From assembly GCA_031549495.1 (NCBI GenBank), contig JAVBPS010000041.1:1-64000 (forward strand): 64,000 nt of DNA. The letters are read 5' to 3'. Below are positions 52,331 to 60,959 of this stretch, piece by piece (positions within the stretch are counted from its first letter, which is position 1; each line of letters opens with the position of its first letter). The position numbers and the translations under genes are program-made. This DNA comes from JAVBOW01 sp031549495 (GTDB lineage: Bacteria > Bacteroidota > Bacteroidia > Bacteroidales > Rikenellaceae). Below the pieces are notes generated by a model. That model worked only from the letters and a program-made list of their open reading frames with translations, did no database searches and had not been told where the DNA came from.

Positions 52331-55300
52331 ATGACAGACACTTCTCACAAACGGGGTCTGCTGCCGGGATTCTTCCCGATGGCGGGCAAGCTGTTGCTGC
52401 TCGTGCTCCTGACCGCGGCGTCGCTGCCGCTTCAGGCACAGACCGGAATGGTCCGCGGAACGGTCAGGGGACCGCGCGGCGAGGTGATCTCCGGGGTCAC
52501 CGTTGTCATCAAAGGCACTACCACAGGCACCACCACCGGCAGCGATGGCAAATACGCCGTCCAGGCCAACAAAGGCGCCACCCTCGTATTCTCGCACCTT
52601 ACCTATGAAACGCTCGAACGCACCGTCACGGGTCCCACGCTCGACGTCTCGCTGATGGACGGCGCCACGCAAATGGAAGAGCTGGTGGTGATCGGCTACG
52701 GCACCCAGCGCAAAAGGGACGTGACGGGGGCCATCACCTCCATCTCCGCTTCGGAGATCGAGCGCAAGATGCCCTCGACCGTTTTCGACGCCCTGCAGGG
52801 CCAGGCGGCCGGGGTGCAGATCATCCAGGGCTCGGGCCAGCCCGGCGAACCGGCCTCGATCCAGATCCGCGGCGCCTCGACCTTCTCAAGCGAGGGGGTC
52901 GCACCTTTGTATATCGTGGACGGCGCGCCGATGGACAACATCGAGGGGATCAACCCGAACGACATCGCCTCGCTGGAGGTGCTCAAGGACGCCGCCTCGA
53001 CGGCCATCTACGGCTCGCGTTCGGCCAACGGCGTGATCATCATCACCACCAAGAGCGGCCAGAAAGGCAAGCCCGCCGTGGAGGTGAAATACCACCACGC
53101 CTGGAGCCAGCTCACGCACAAGGTGGCCCAGGCCAACCGCGGGGAGCGGCTTTACTACGACAACCTGCGCCGCGACTACTTCCTGGCGAATCCCGTGGGC
53201 GGCAACGCCAACGAGAGCATCCAGATGATCCAGGACACGCTCAACGTCTTCTTCAACGTGGACAACGACTACCAGAAGCTGGCCTTCCAGACCGGTAAGA
53301 CCGACCAAGTGGACGTGAGCGTGAGCGGCGCCGAGAACAAGATCAAGTACCTGGCCGCGACCAGCTACTACAACGAGACGGGGATCATCCCCAACACCGG
53401 CTTCAAGCGCTTCACCGCGCGGGTCAACGCCGGGTATACCCCCTCCAAGTTCCTGAGCATGGGCACCAACTTCTCGCTCGGCTATTCGCGCCGCAGCGGG
53501 ATCGACGAGGCGGCGTTCCTCAACTCGATGCTCACGCGCCGTCCCTACTTCTCGCTCTGGTTCCCCGACGGCACGATGGTCGGGATATTCAACGGGCAGC
53601 GAAGCCCGCTGGCGCAAACCACCTACACCACCGAGTTCACCGACTACTACCGCGCCAACTTCTTCCAGTTCTTCGAGCTGAACCTGGCCAAGGGGCTGAA
53701 ATTCCGCACCAACCTCAACGCAGGCTACAACCAGAGCAAGCGCGTGCAGGCCATCCCCAGCATCATCACCGACGAATGGCAGAACTCCAACAGCGCCCAG
53801 GCCCAGAACTACCTGAACTGGAACTGGATGAGCGAGAACTTCCTCACCTACTCCAAAAAATTCTGCAACGTCCATAACTTTTCGGCCATGGCCGGTATGA
53901 GCGTGCAGCAATGGCAACTCGACACCGAGCGTTACCGCGGCATCAACTCCTCGACCGATTACCTGTGGACGATGAACGCCTACGCGGCCAACCTCGATCT
54001 GACCAACACCGGCACCTGGGTGAGCCGCCACTCCATGGCGTCGTTCTTCGCCCGGCTGACCTACGACTATAAGGGGCGCTACCTGCTGGCGGCCAACTTC
54101 CGCCGCGACGGTTCCTCGCGCTTCGCCGACGACAGCAAATGGGGTAACTTTCCCTCCGTGTCCGTGGGCTGGCGCTTCTCGGACGAGAGCTTTATGAAAT
54201 GGGCCAAGCCTGCGCTCAACGACGGTAAGATCCGCCTGAGCTACGGGGTGACGGGTAACGAGTCGATCGGCAACTACGACTACGTCTACTCCTACACCCC
54301 CTCGACCATCTACGACGGCGTGGGCGGCGTGGCCCCCACCCGCATCGGGCTGGACAACCTGCGCTGGGAGCAGACCGAGCAGTACAACGCGGGTCTCGAC
54401 CTGAACATGTTCAACGGCCGCATGGTCCTCACGGCGGACTACTATTATAAGTACACCACGGGCCTGCTGGCCTACTACCAGCTGCCCAAGGAGTCGGGTT
54501 TCAAAGAGATGCGCACCAACGTGGGTGAGGTCGAGAACCAGGGGGTCGAAATCACCCTCTCGGGCGACCTGGTCCGCACGCAGAATTGGCGCTGGAACGC
54601 CGCGTTCAACATCTCGCTGAACAAGAACAAGATCGCCCGCCTTTCGGAAGGCACGCCCTACATGTCGGGCAACCTGTGGTGGATGGAAGAGGGCGGTAGC
54701 CTGGGCGACCTGTACGGTTACCGCTCGCTGGGCGTGTTCCAGTACGACCAGTCGAACGCCTTCACGGACGACTGGCGCCAGCTGACCCCCGTATTCGCCG
54801 GCGGTGTCTTCCAGAACGCCTACCTGCTCGACGGACAGGCCTACACGGGCAACGTGAAGCAGAAGAAACTGCCCAACGGCAAAGCCTTCCGCGGCGGCGA
54901 CTACAACTGGGCGGACATGACCGGCGAGGGCGTGATCGACGACAACGACCGCACGGTCATCGGCAACGCCCTGCCCAAAGCATACGGCGGCCTGAGCACC
55001 CAGGTCTCGTACAAGAACATCGCCCTGTATGTGGCGTTCTACTACTCGTTCGGCTCGGAAGTTTACAACGACGTGGCCCACAACCGCAACGCCTTCCAGT
55101 ATACCGGCACCACCCCCGCCCCGGAGGTGATCTACGACATCTGGACAAAACAGGGCGACCAGACCACCTATCCGCGCCCCTACAACGACGAGTTCAACAA
55201 CGCGCGTTACGCCAACTCGTTCTACGTCGAGGACGGATCGTTCATCCGCCTGCAGAACGTGCGCCTGACCTACACGCTGCCCGAGAAGTTCACCAACAAA

Positions 55301-55474
55301 TTCAAGGTCAAGCAGCTGGGTGTGTACGCCTACGTCAACAACGCCCTCACCTGGACCAACTACACGGGTTACGACCCCGAATTCTCGACATCCGACCCCA
55401 TCCAGGTGGGCAAGGACACCAACCGCTACCCCAAGAAACGCGAGTTCGGACTGGGGTTGAACGTTAACTTCTAA
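52331..55474 (+). CDS. SusC-like TonB-dependent glycan importer, PUL C
   Basis: This 1047-residue protein has a slightly extended N-terminus before the signal hydrophobic core (about 20-40), then a carboxypeptidase-regulatory domain (about 40-115, MVRGTVRGPRGEVISG), a plug (about 120-245, DAASTAIYGSRSANGVIIITTKSG region) and a barrel ending FGLGLNVNF. There is no STN domain, as expected for control by the SusR-like protein upstream. It imports the PUL C glycan together with the SusD encoded directly after it. Start codon ATG 52331 follows a run of A-rich sequence (CCCAAACACATATC). Confidence 0.95.
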   Translation: MTDTSHKRGLLPGFFPMAGKLLLLVLLTAASLPLQAQTGMVRGTVRGPRGEVISGVTVVIKGTTTGTTTGSDGKYAVQANKGATLVFSHLTYETLERTVTGPTLDVSLMDGATQMEELVVIGYGTQRKRDVTGAITSISASEIERKMPSTVFDALQGQAAGVQIIQGSGQPGEPASIQIRGASTFSSEGVAPLYIVDGAPMDNIEGINPNDIASLEVLKDAASTAIYGSRSANGVIIITTKSGQKGKPAVEVKYHHAWSQLTHKVAQANRGERLYYDNLRRDYFLANPVGGNANESIQMIQDTLNVFFNVDNDYQKLAFQTGKTDQVDVSVSGAENKIKYLAATSYYNETGIIPNTGFKRFTARVNAGYTPSKFLSMGTNFSLGYSRRSGIDEAAFLNSMLTRRPYFSLWFPDGTMVGIFNGQRSPLAQTTYTTEFTDYYRANFFQFFELNLAKGLKFRTNLNAGYNQSKRVQAIPSIITDEWQNSNSAQAQNYLNWNWMSENFLTYSKKFCNVHNFSAMAGMSVQQWQLDTERYRGINSSTDYLWTMNAYAANLDLTNTGTWVSRHSMASFFARLTYDYKGRYLLAANFRRDGSSRFADDSKWGNFPSVSVGWRFSDESFMKWAKPALNDGKIRLSYGVTGNESIGNYDYVYSYTPSTIYDGVGGVAPTRIGLDNLRWEQTEQYNAGLDLNMFNGRMVLTADYYYKYTTGLLAYYQLPKESGFKEMRTNVGEVENQGVEITLSGDLVRTQNWRWNAAFNISLNKNKIARLSEGTPYMSGNLWWMEEGGSLGDLYGYRSLGVFQYDQSNAFTDDWRQLTPVFAGGVFQNAYLLDGQAYTGNVKQKKLPNGKAFRGGDYNWADMTGEGVIDDNDRTVIGNALPKAYGGLSTQVSYKNIALYVAFYYSFGSEVYNDVAHNRNAFQYTGTTPAPEVIYDIWTKQGDQTTYPRPYNDEFNNARYANSFYVEDGSFIRLQNVRLTYTLPEKFTNKFKVKQLGVYAYVNNALTWTNYTGYDPEFSTSDPIQVGKDTNRYPKKREFGLGLNVNF

Positions 55475-55482
55475 CGGTGAAT

Positions 55483-56940
55483 ATGAATATGAAAATCAAG
55501 AATATATTATTGGCACTCCTGGGTACGGCGATGCTGACCGGCTGCGGCGATTTCCTCGACGAACAGCCCGTGAGCGAGATCCCGGGGGAGAACATGTGGC
55601 TCAACGCCCGCGACGCGAAGGCCGGTGTGAATGAGATCTACGGGATGCTGCGTACCACCATGCGCCAGAACTACTGGTACTGGGGCGAATTCCGCTCCGA
55701 CAACTTCGCTCCCGGCGCGCCCACCTCGGTGGAGCAGGAGCGCGTGATCCGCAACCAGATGACCACCGAGCTGGCCTGCACCCAGTGGACCTCGCTCTAC
55801 CAGATGATCAACCAGGCCAACCTGGCGATCAAGTACCTGCCCGGCATCGACATGCCTTCGGTGGCCGACCGCAGCGACCTGCTGGGCCAGGCCTACGCCA
55901 TGCGCGCCCTGGGCTACCTCTACGCCGTCAGGGTATGGGGCGACGTGCCCCTTTTCACCGAGCCTACCGAGAAGTACGAGAGCGGCGCGATCTACAAGGA
56001 GCGCTCGCCCGAGTCGACCGTGATGGCCCTGGTGATCGCCGACCTGAAAAAGGCCGAGAACCTGATCAACCGCACCGGCAACCTGGAACGCAAGCGCATC
56101 TCGATCTTCGGGGTGTGGGCCATCATGGCCGACGCCTACATGTGGCTGCACGAGTACGCCCTGGCGGACCAGGCGATCACCAACCTGCGCACCACCAACA
56201 CCACCTTCATGAACTTCGAGTCGAACATCTCCACCGTCAAAAAGATGTTCCAGGACGAGCTCAACAACCGCGCCTCGGACAACACCCCCTCGACCGACGA
56301 CTACACCACCAAGGAGCTGATCCTGGTCGTCCATTTCAACATGGATGAGGTGGGGGCCAGCGGCTACAGCTACATGTACCAATGGTTCTCGGGCTCGGGC
56401 AACCGCGCCGCCGTCCTCTCGCCGCAGTACCTCGACATCATGAACCAGCCCGACCAGGCCGGCGACCTGCGCAAGGACCTCTACATGTTCTCCTACCAGG
56501 ACGGCATGGAGCTGCGCAAGTTCATCGGCGAGACGAAGAGTTCCACGCTCAACCGCACCTGCGAGGTGGCCTACCCCATCTATCGCTACACCGACATGCT
56601 GCTCATGCAGGCCGAGTGCCTCACGCAGCTGGGTAAATGGGAGGAAGCGCTGCAACTGGTCAAGATGGTGCGCGACCGCGCCGGGGTGAACACGAAGACC
56701 TCGGCCGACTTTTTGACCAAAGAGGACGTGCTCGAATACATCTGGCGCGAACGCCAGATCGAACTGGTGGGCGAAGGCCGCCGCTGGTTCGACCTGCGCC
56801 GCACGGGGCAATGGAAGACGGTCATGGAGCCCGTGAGCGGCCTGAAGGACGACGGCAACGAGCTCTTCCCGATCTACTACATGCACATCCGCGAAAATCA
56901 AAAACTGGTACAGAACCCCTATTACGGGACAACCGAATAA
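55483..56940 (+). CDS. SusD-like glycan-binding lipoprotein, PUL C
   Basis: From ATG 55483 the protein has 485 residues; a GTG at 55477 and an ATG at 55489 are alternatives. The lipoprotein signal ends LTGC and is followed by GDFLDEQPVSEIPG, the usual SusD start. The core contains LLGQAYAMRALGYLYAVRVWGDVPLF and the C-terminal half has YIWRERQIELVGEGRRWFDLRRTG, both highly typical. It forms the lid of the SusC encoded 8 bp upstream. Confidence 0.94.
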   Translation: MNMKIKNILLALLGTAMLTGCGDFLDEQPVSEIPGENMWLNARDAKAGVNEIYGMLRTTMRQNYWYWGEFRSDNFAPGAPTSVEQERVIRNQMTTELACTQWTSLYQMINQANLAIKYLPGIDMPSVADRSDLLGQAYAMRALGYLYAVRVWGDVPLFTEPTEKYESGAIYKERSPESTVMALVIADLKKAENLINRTGNLERKRISIFGVWAIMADAYMWLHEYALADQAITNLRTTNTTFMNFESNISTVKKMFQDELNNRASDNTPSTDDYTTKELILVVHFNMDEVGASGYSYMYQWFSGSGNRAAVLSPQYLDIMNQPDQAGDLRKDLYMFSYQDGMELRKFIGETKSSTLNRTCEVAYPIYRYTDMLLMQAECLTQLGKWEEALQLVKMVRDRAGVNTKTSADFLTKEDVLEYIWRERQIELVGEGRRWFDLRRTGQWKTVMEPVSGLKDDGNELFPIYYMHIRENQKLVQNPYYGTTE

Positions 56941-56950
56941 ATCCAAGTCC

Positions 56951-57562
56951 ATGAAAATAAATATTTTTAAAAGGCTTTTGCCCCTCGTCTTCGGGGTTAT
57001 TGCGCTCAGCAGTTGCGACCTGGCGCTGCAAAAGGACTACGACTACGAGCCTTCGACGCTCGACCCGCACGTCGACATGACGGCCTGGGAATTCATCGGT
57101 ACCCGCACCGACCTCTTCTCGGCTTACATCGACGCCCTGGAATACACCGGCCTGAAAAGCTATTACACGCAGACCGATAAGAAATACACTTTCCTGGCCC
57201 TGACGAACACGGCCATGCAATCCTACATGTCCAACAAGTTCCCGGGCAAAAGTTCGATCCGCGACTGCGACCTGGAGACGGTCAGGAAGATGATCCTCTA
57301 CCACATCGTCGACGGCGAGTACAGTTCCTACAACCAACTGGAGGTGACCGCCTCGTTCGTGCTGACCGAGTTGCGCGGCGAAGAGGGGCTGATGACGATG
57401 CTCGTGCGCAAGAACCCCTGGCAGGCCGACGCCGGCAAGATCGTCGTCAACGACACCAACACCAACGCGAAATCGCCCATGCGCTCGGCCGTGAGCAGCA
57501 ACATCATGCCCACCAACGGGGTGCTGCACGTCTTCGACGCCTATTGCTATTACCAAAAATAA
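56951..57562 (+). CDS. Fasciclin-domain lipoprotein
   Basis: This 203-residue lipoprotein (ALSSC, Cys22) has one fasciclin (FAS1) domain: the opening LFSAYIDALEYTGLKSYY, the H1 motif KKYTFLALTNTAMQ, the MILYHIVDGEY segment and the closing MPTNGVLHVFDAY. FAS1 domains mediate adhesion or binding of polysaccharide and protein. In SusC/D loci such proteins are usually surface-bound accessory binders. It lies 10 bp after susD and 9 bp before the next lipoprotein, so it belongs to the operon. Confidence 0.85.
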   Translation: MKINIFKRLLPLVFGVIALSSCDLALQKDYDYEPSTLDPHVDMTAWEFIGTRTDLFSAYIDALEYTGLKSYYTQTDKKYTFLALTNTAMQSYMSNKFPGKSSIRDCDLETVRKMILYHIVDGEYSSYNQLEVTASFVLTELRGEEGLMTMLVRKNPWQADAGKIVVNDTNTNAKSPMRSAVSSNIMPTNGVLHVFDAYCYYQK

Positions 57563-57571
57563 CCGCGAGCC

Positions 57572-59116
57572 ATGAAAAAATACCTGATATCCGCATTTTT
57601 GCTTCTGCTCCCGGCCGTGTGCCTGCTCAGTTCGTGCAAGGACGAGCAAACGGGAGGCGATCCCGCCTCGCTGGCGACCCCCACGGTGCGCTACGCCTAC
57701 GACGATAAAGTGACCGCCGACCTGAACAAGGCCGACAACCTGCCCATCGTGGGCGTGGTCAACTCCGAGGCCGGCCTGAAAAGCGTGGTGATGAAGATCG
57801 AGACCTCCGCAGGGACGATCGACTACAAGACCGTCACCTCGTTCTTCAACCCCAACGCCTACAGCCTCGCCGAAAGGCTCACCTACCAGGATGACTACAA
57901 GGCCTTCCTGGTGACGGCCACCGACCGTTTCGACCGCGAAACGTCGGGCCGCCTGGCCTTCGACATCATCGAACTCAAAGAGCCGCCCCGGGTGGTGTTC
58001 AACCCCACGTCGGTGAGCTATGACGAGACCGTCGGCGGGCAGATGCCCGAGACCGGCTTCGTGGCCACCTCCCGCGCCGAGCTCCGCACGATCGACCTGT
58101 ACGTCATCCGCGGCTCGGCCCAGGAGCGTTACACCGACCAGATCGTGCTGCCGGCCGGTACGCAGAGCTACAACTTCGCCGAGGTGGTACCCTACCAGGA
58201 CGGCGACCGCGGCTTCAAGGTGGTGGTCGAGGATTCCTACGGCCAGGTGAGCATCGAGACCATGCCGGTCAGCTACAAGGCCGTGCCGCCTCCCGTGATC
58301 ACGCTCAACGCCACGAGCGTGACCGCCGCCAAGGACGAGACCAAAGCGGTCGGCTTCAGCGTGACCTCCGAATCGGGCATCTCCGCGATCAAGATCTTCC
58401 GCATGGAGGGCGCCAATCCCATTGAGGCGGTGTCGCTCACCAAGGCGGGCGAAAAATCGCTCACCGTGTCGGAGAACGTGACCTTCACCAACGCCACGAC
58501 CGGCCTGCGGATCGAGGCCACCGACCGCGTGGGCAAAACCACCAGGGCGACCATGACGGCCATCGTCAACATGCGTTTCATCAGCAACATGCCCGTGGTC
58601 AGCCACCTCTATCCCAACGGCATAGCCGCCTATCCCGACACCTACCCGCTGATCTCGGTCAAAGACCTGAAGACCTACTCGGTGGACTACGCCCTGGCCA
58701 ACGCCACCCAGTCGGCCAACGTGGACATCAAGTTCTACTGCTTCTCGTCGGCCGAGGCGCGCCTCTACACGATCTACGGCGCCAGCGCCACGGCGACCAA
58801 GAACAGCGAGTTCGCAAGCTCCACGGCGGGCGTGAACCTCGCCAGCGCACCGGTGCAGAACAACACGATGCTCATCCGCGACAACGCGTTCGACTTCGAC
58901 AACGCCACCGCGGTGACCATCGCCGCCAAGGCGGCCGCGTCGATCAACGCCGCGCAGATCAACACCATCGCCTCGGGCGACGTGATCTTCTTTAAGACCG
59001 CTTCGACCTCGTCGGCAGGCGGCAACGTGATCGGCGTGCTCAAGTTCAACCGGATCGTACAGGTCACCTCGGGCCGCCTCTACGCCGAGGTTTCCATCAA
59101 GGTACCCATCGAGTAA
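57572..59116 (+). CDS. Ig-like repeat lipoprotein, probable surface glycan-binding protein
   Basis: This 514-residue lipoprotein (LLSSC then KDEQ, Cys21) shows at least three similar beta-rich units of about 100 residues: about 35-130 (LKSVVMKIETSAGTI), 130-235 (LRTIDLYVIRG) and 236-335 (ISAIKIFRMEG). A different C-terminal domain follows (about 340-514, with repeated Ala/Thr-rich strands). No catalytic motif is visible. The place after SusD and before a terminator is that of a SusE/F-like surface glycan-binding protein. The exact family is not one I can name. Confidence 0.7.
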   Translation: MKKYLISAFLLLLPAVCLLSSCKDEQTGGDPASLATPTVRYAYDDKVTADLNKADNLPIVGVVNSEAGLKSVVMKIETSAGTIDYKTVTSFFNPNAYSLAERLTYQDDYKAFLVTATDRFDRETSGRLAFDIIELKEPPRVVFNPTSVSYDETVGGQMPETGFVATSRAELRTIDLYVIRGSAQERYTDQIVLPAGTQSYNFAEVVPYQDGDRGFKVVVEDSYGQVSIETMPVSYKAVPPPVITLNATSVTAAKDETKAVGFSVTSESGISAIKIFRMEGANPIEAVSLTKAGEKSLTVSENVTFTNATTGLRIEATDRVGKTTRATMTAIVNMRFISNMPVVSHLYPNGIAAYPDTYPLISVKDLKTYSVDYALANATQSANVDIKFYCFSSAEARLYTIYGASATATKNSEFASSTAGVNLASAPVQNNTMLIRDNAFDFDNATAVTIAAKAAASINAAQINTIASGDVIFFKTASTSSAGGNVIGVLKFNRIVQVTSGRLYAEVSIKVPIE

Positions 59117-59125
59117 TGTTTTTCG

Positions 59126-59163
59126 CGGGGGCCCGGCCCACGTGGCCGCGGCCCCCGGTTTTT
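59126..59163 (+). terminator. Terminator between binding genes and enzyme genes of PUL C
   Basis: CGGGGGCCCGGCC (59126-59138) pairs with GGCCGCGGCCCCCG (59144-59157), with one bulged base, a 5-base loop and a following GTTTTT run. It starts 10 bp after the Ig-like lipoprotein stop codon and should limit transcription into the GH99-like gene, whose start codon is 24 bp further on. Confidence 0.78.
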
Positions 59164-59186
59164 AATATTGGATCACGCTAAGAAGG

Positions 59187-60959
59187 ATGAAAAAACGCCT
59201 CACCCTACTGCCCCTGCTCGTCCTGTTCTGTTTGCCCTGCGCGGCGCAGAAAAAGGTTTACGCCGACTACCACGGGGTGCGCTACACCCGCGCCCACGAC
59301 GGTATGCTGGGCCGGTGGGGGCTTTATACCGGAACGGGGAACTCTTCCACCGGCGTGGGCTCGATCTGCTACAACGCCGACCTGGTGTTGCCCGACGGGA
59401 CCCGCCAGATCGCCGCCGTCGACTATCCGATGGCCGGCATGCAATCGAACCTGGACCCCGATTTCATCGAGTACCAGATCCTCACGGCCAAGGCCGCGGG
59501 CATCGACGGCTTCTGGATCGAATGGGGCTTCATGCCCCATGAGAACCACACCCTGTTGGAGGCCATGTTGCAGGCCGGGAAGCGATACGGTTTCGAGATC
59601 GGGGTCAACTGGTGCGACCAATGGCTCTATTACGACTGGATCGAGCTGATCCATCCCCATATCGACAGCCGGGCCCGCAAGACCGAATATTTCACCCAAT
59701 GCTACCAATGGCTCGTGGACAATGTGCTCTACGGCGTGCCTACCGCCCCGGTGGTGGCCGGACGCCCGGTGTTCTACCTGTTCGGCCCGGGCGCCACGGT
59801 GCAGGAATACACCCAGGCCGGGGCCGGGGTGCGTTTCCCCGCGGGACAACCCCGCCCCGCCGTGCTCAGGCGCTGGGCGGACTGGGGTAAGATCGACGAT
59901 CGGGGAGGCTATGAACCGGTGCGTTACAGCGCGGACGTGAGCCAGTGGTCCGCGGCGGGGACGATCCCCACGGCATGGCTTCCGGCCCGTGTGCGCGAAA
60001 GGGACGCCGACCACAGCCTGTGGGACAACTACGGCACGGCGGAAGACGCCGTGGAGTTCATGGCGCCTTTCCGCGATTCGGTCTGGATGTCGCCCGATCC
60101 GGCCTACACCGTCAAGTCGGGCTTCGTGATGCCGGGCATGGACAACCGCGGTTGCGCGGGATGGGGCCGCGGCCATTTCTACCTGATCCCGCGCGAGGAG
60201 GGCGAGACCTACCGCCGGATGTGGGAGTTCAACCTCGCCTCGAAGGACTCGCTCGACATGGTCTTCATCGCCTCGTGGAGCGACTACACCGAGGGGCACG
60301 AGATCGAGCCCACCGTCTGCCGCGGGTACCGCGAATTGAAGACCACGCTGGAATACGCCTCGCAGTTCAAGGGGACCGAGGCCGATTACAGCGGCATGGA
60401 ATTGCCCCTGAGGCTTTTCCGTGCGCGCAAAGACCTTAATTTCCTGTGGAACTGCTCCATATCGCTCTCCAAGGCCTCCCTGTCCGCCCCCGACGGCATA
60501 GCCATGCAGATCAGCCGGGGTGAATACGCGGCGGCTATGGCGGCGCTCGATGTGCTCGACAAAGAGCTGGCAGGATACTGGAAACAGGTAAAAACGGAAA
60601 AAGTGACCCTCCCGGGCGGCAAACTCGACGTCGCGCAGGGCCCGCCGGTCAAGGTGTCCATCCCCCCCTCGCTGATCCGCAAGCTCACCGCGGGCCACTA
60701 CCGCGGCTACCTGACGTTCAGCTACCTGGACGAGGGCACGGGCGAGCTGTGGGTGACCTCGTACACCGACCGCACGCCCGCCAAGGAGTTCGGCACCATC
60801 TGCCGCCTCTATCTGTGCAACACGGGCGAGTGGAAACAGGCCCGCGTGGAACTTTTTCCGGAAAACGTGGCCCTCGCCGAAGGCCGTTCGCTGCTGCAAT
60901 TCGGCAGCAAGGCCCGGGTGAAGGATATTTCTCTCGAATATGAAATTTTCAGGAAATAA
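59187..60959 (+). CDS. GH99/GH71-like glycosidase, secreted
   Basis: This 590-residue protein has a signal peptide (about 1-21). The barrel has AAGIDGFWIEWGF, VNWCDQWLYYDWI and the motif FIASWSDYTEGHEIEPT, which is typical of GH99, GH71 and related Bacteroidota proteins that act on alpha-mannan or alpha-glucan. A C-terminal beta-sandwich follows (about 450-590). A sequence RBS-like AGAAGG lies directly before the ATG. The protein overlaps the GH31 gene by 20 bp, so the two are coupled. Endo- versus exo-activity and substrate cannot be decided. Confidence 0.65.
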   Translation: MKKRLTLLPLLVLFCLPCAAQKKVYADYHGVRYTRAHDGMLGRWGLYTGTGNSSTGVGSICYNADLVLPDGTRQIAAVDYPMAGMQSNLDPDFIEYQILTAKAAGIDGFWIEWGFMPHENHTLLEAMLQAGKRYGFEIGVNWCDQWLYYDWIELIHPHIDSRARKTEYFTQCYQWLVDNVLYGVPTAPVVAGRPVFYLFGPGATVQEYTQAGAGVRFPAGQPRPAVLRRWADWGKIDDRGGYEPVRYSADVSQWSAAGTIPTAWLPARVRERDADHSLWDNYGTAEDAVEFMAPFRDSVWMSPDPAYTVKSGFVMPGMDNRGCAGWGRGHFYLIPREEGETYRRMWEFNLASKDSLDMVFIASWSDYTEGHEIEPTVCRGYRELKTTLEYASQFKGTEADYSGMELPLRLFRARKDLNFLWNCSISLSKASLSAPDGIAMQISRGEYAAAMAALDVLDKELAGYWKQVKTEKVTLPGGKLDVAQGPPVKVSIPPSLIRKLTAGHYRGYLTFSYLDEGTGELWVTSYTDRTPAKEFGTICRLYLCNTGEWKQARVELFPENVALAEGRSLLQFGSKARVKDISLEYEIFRK

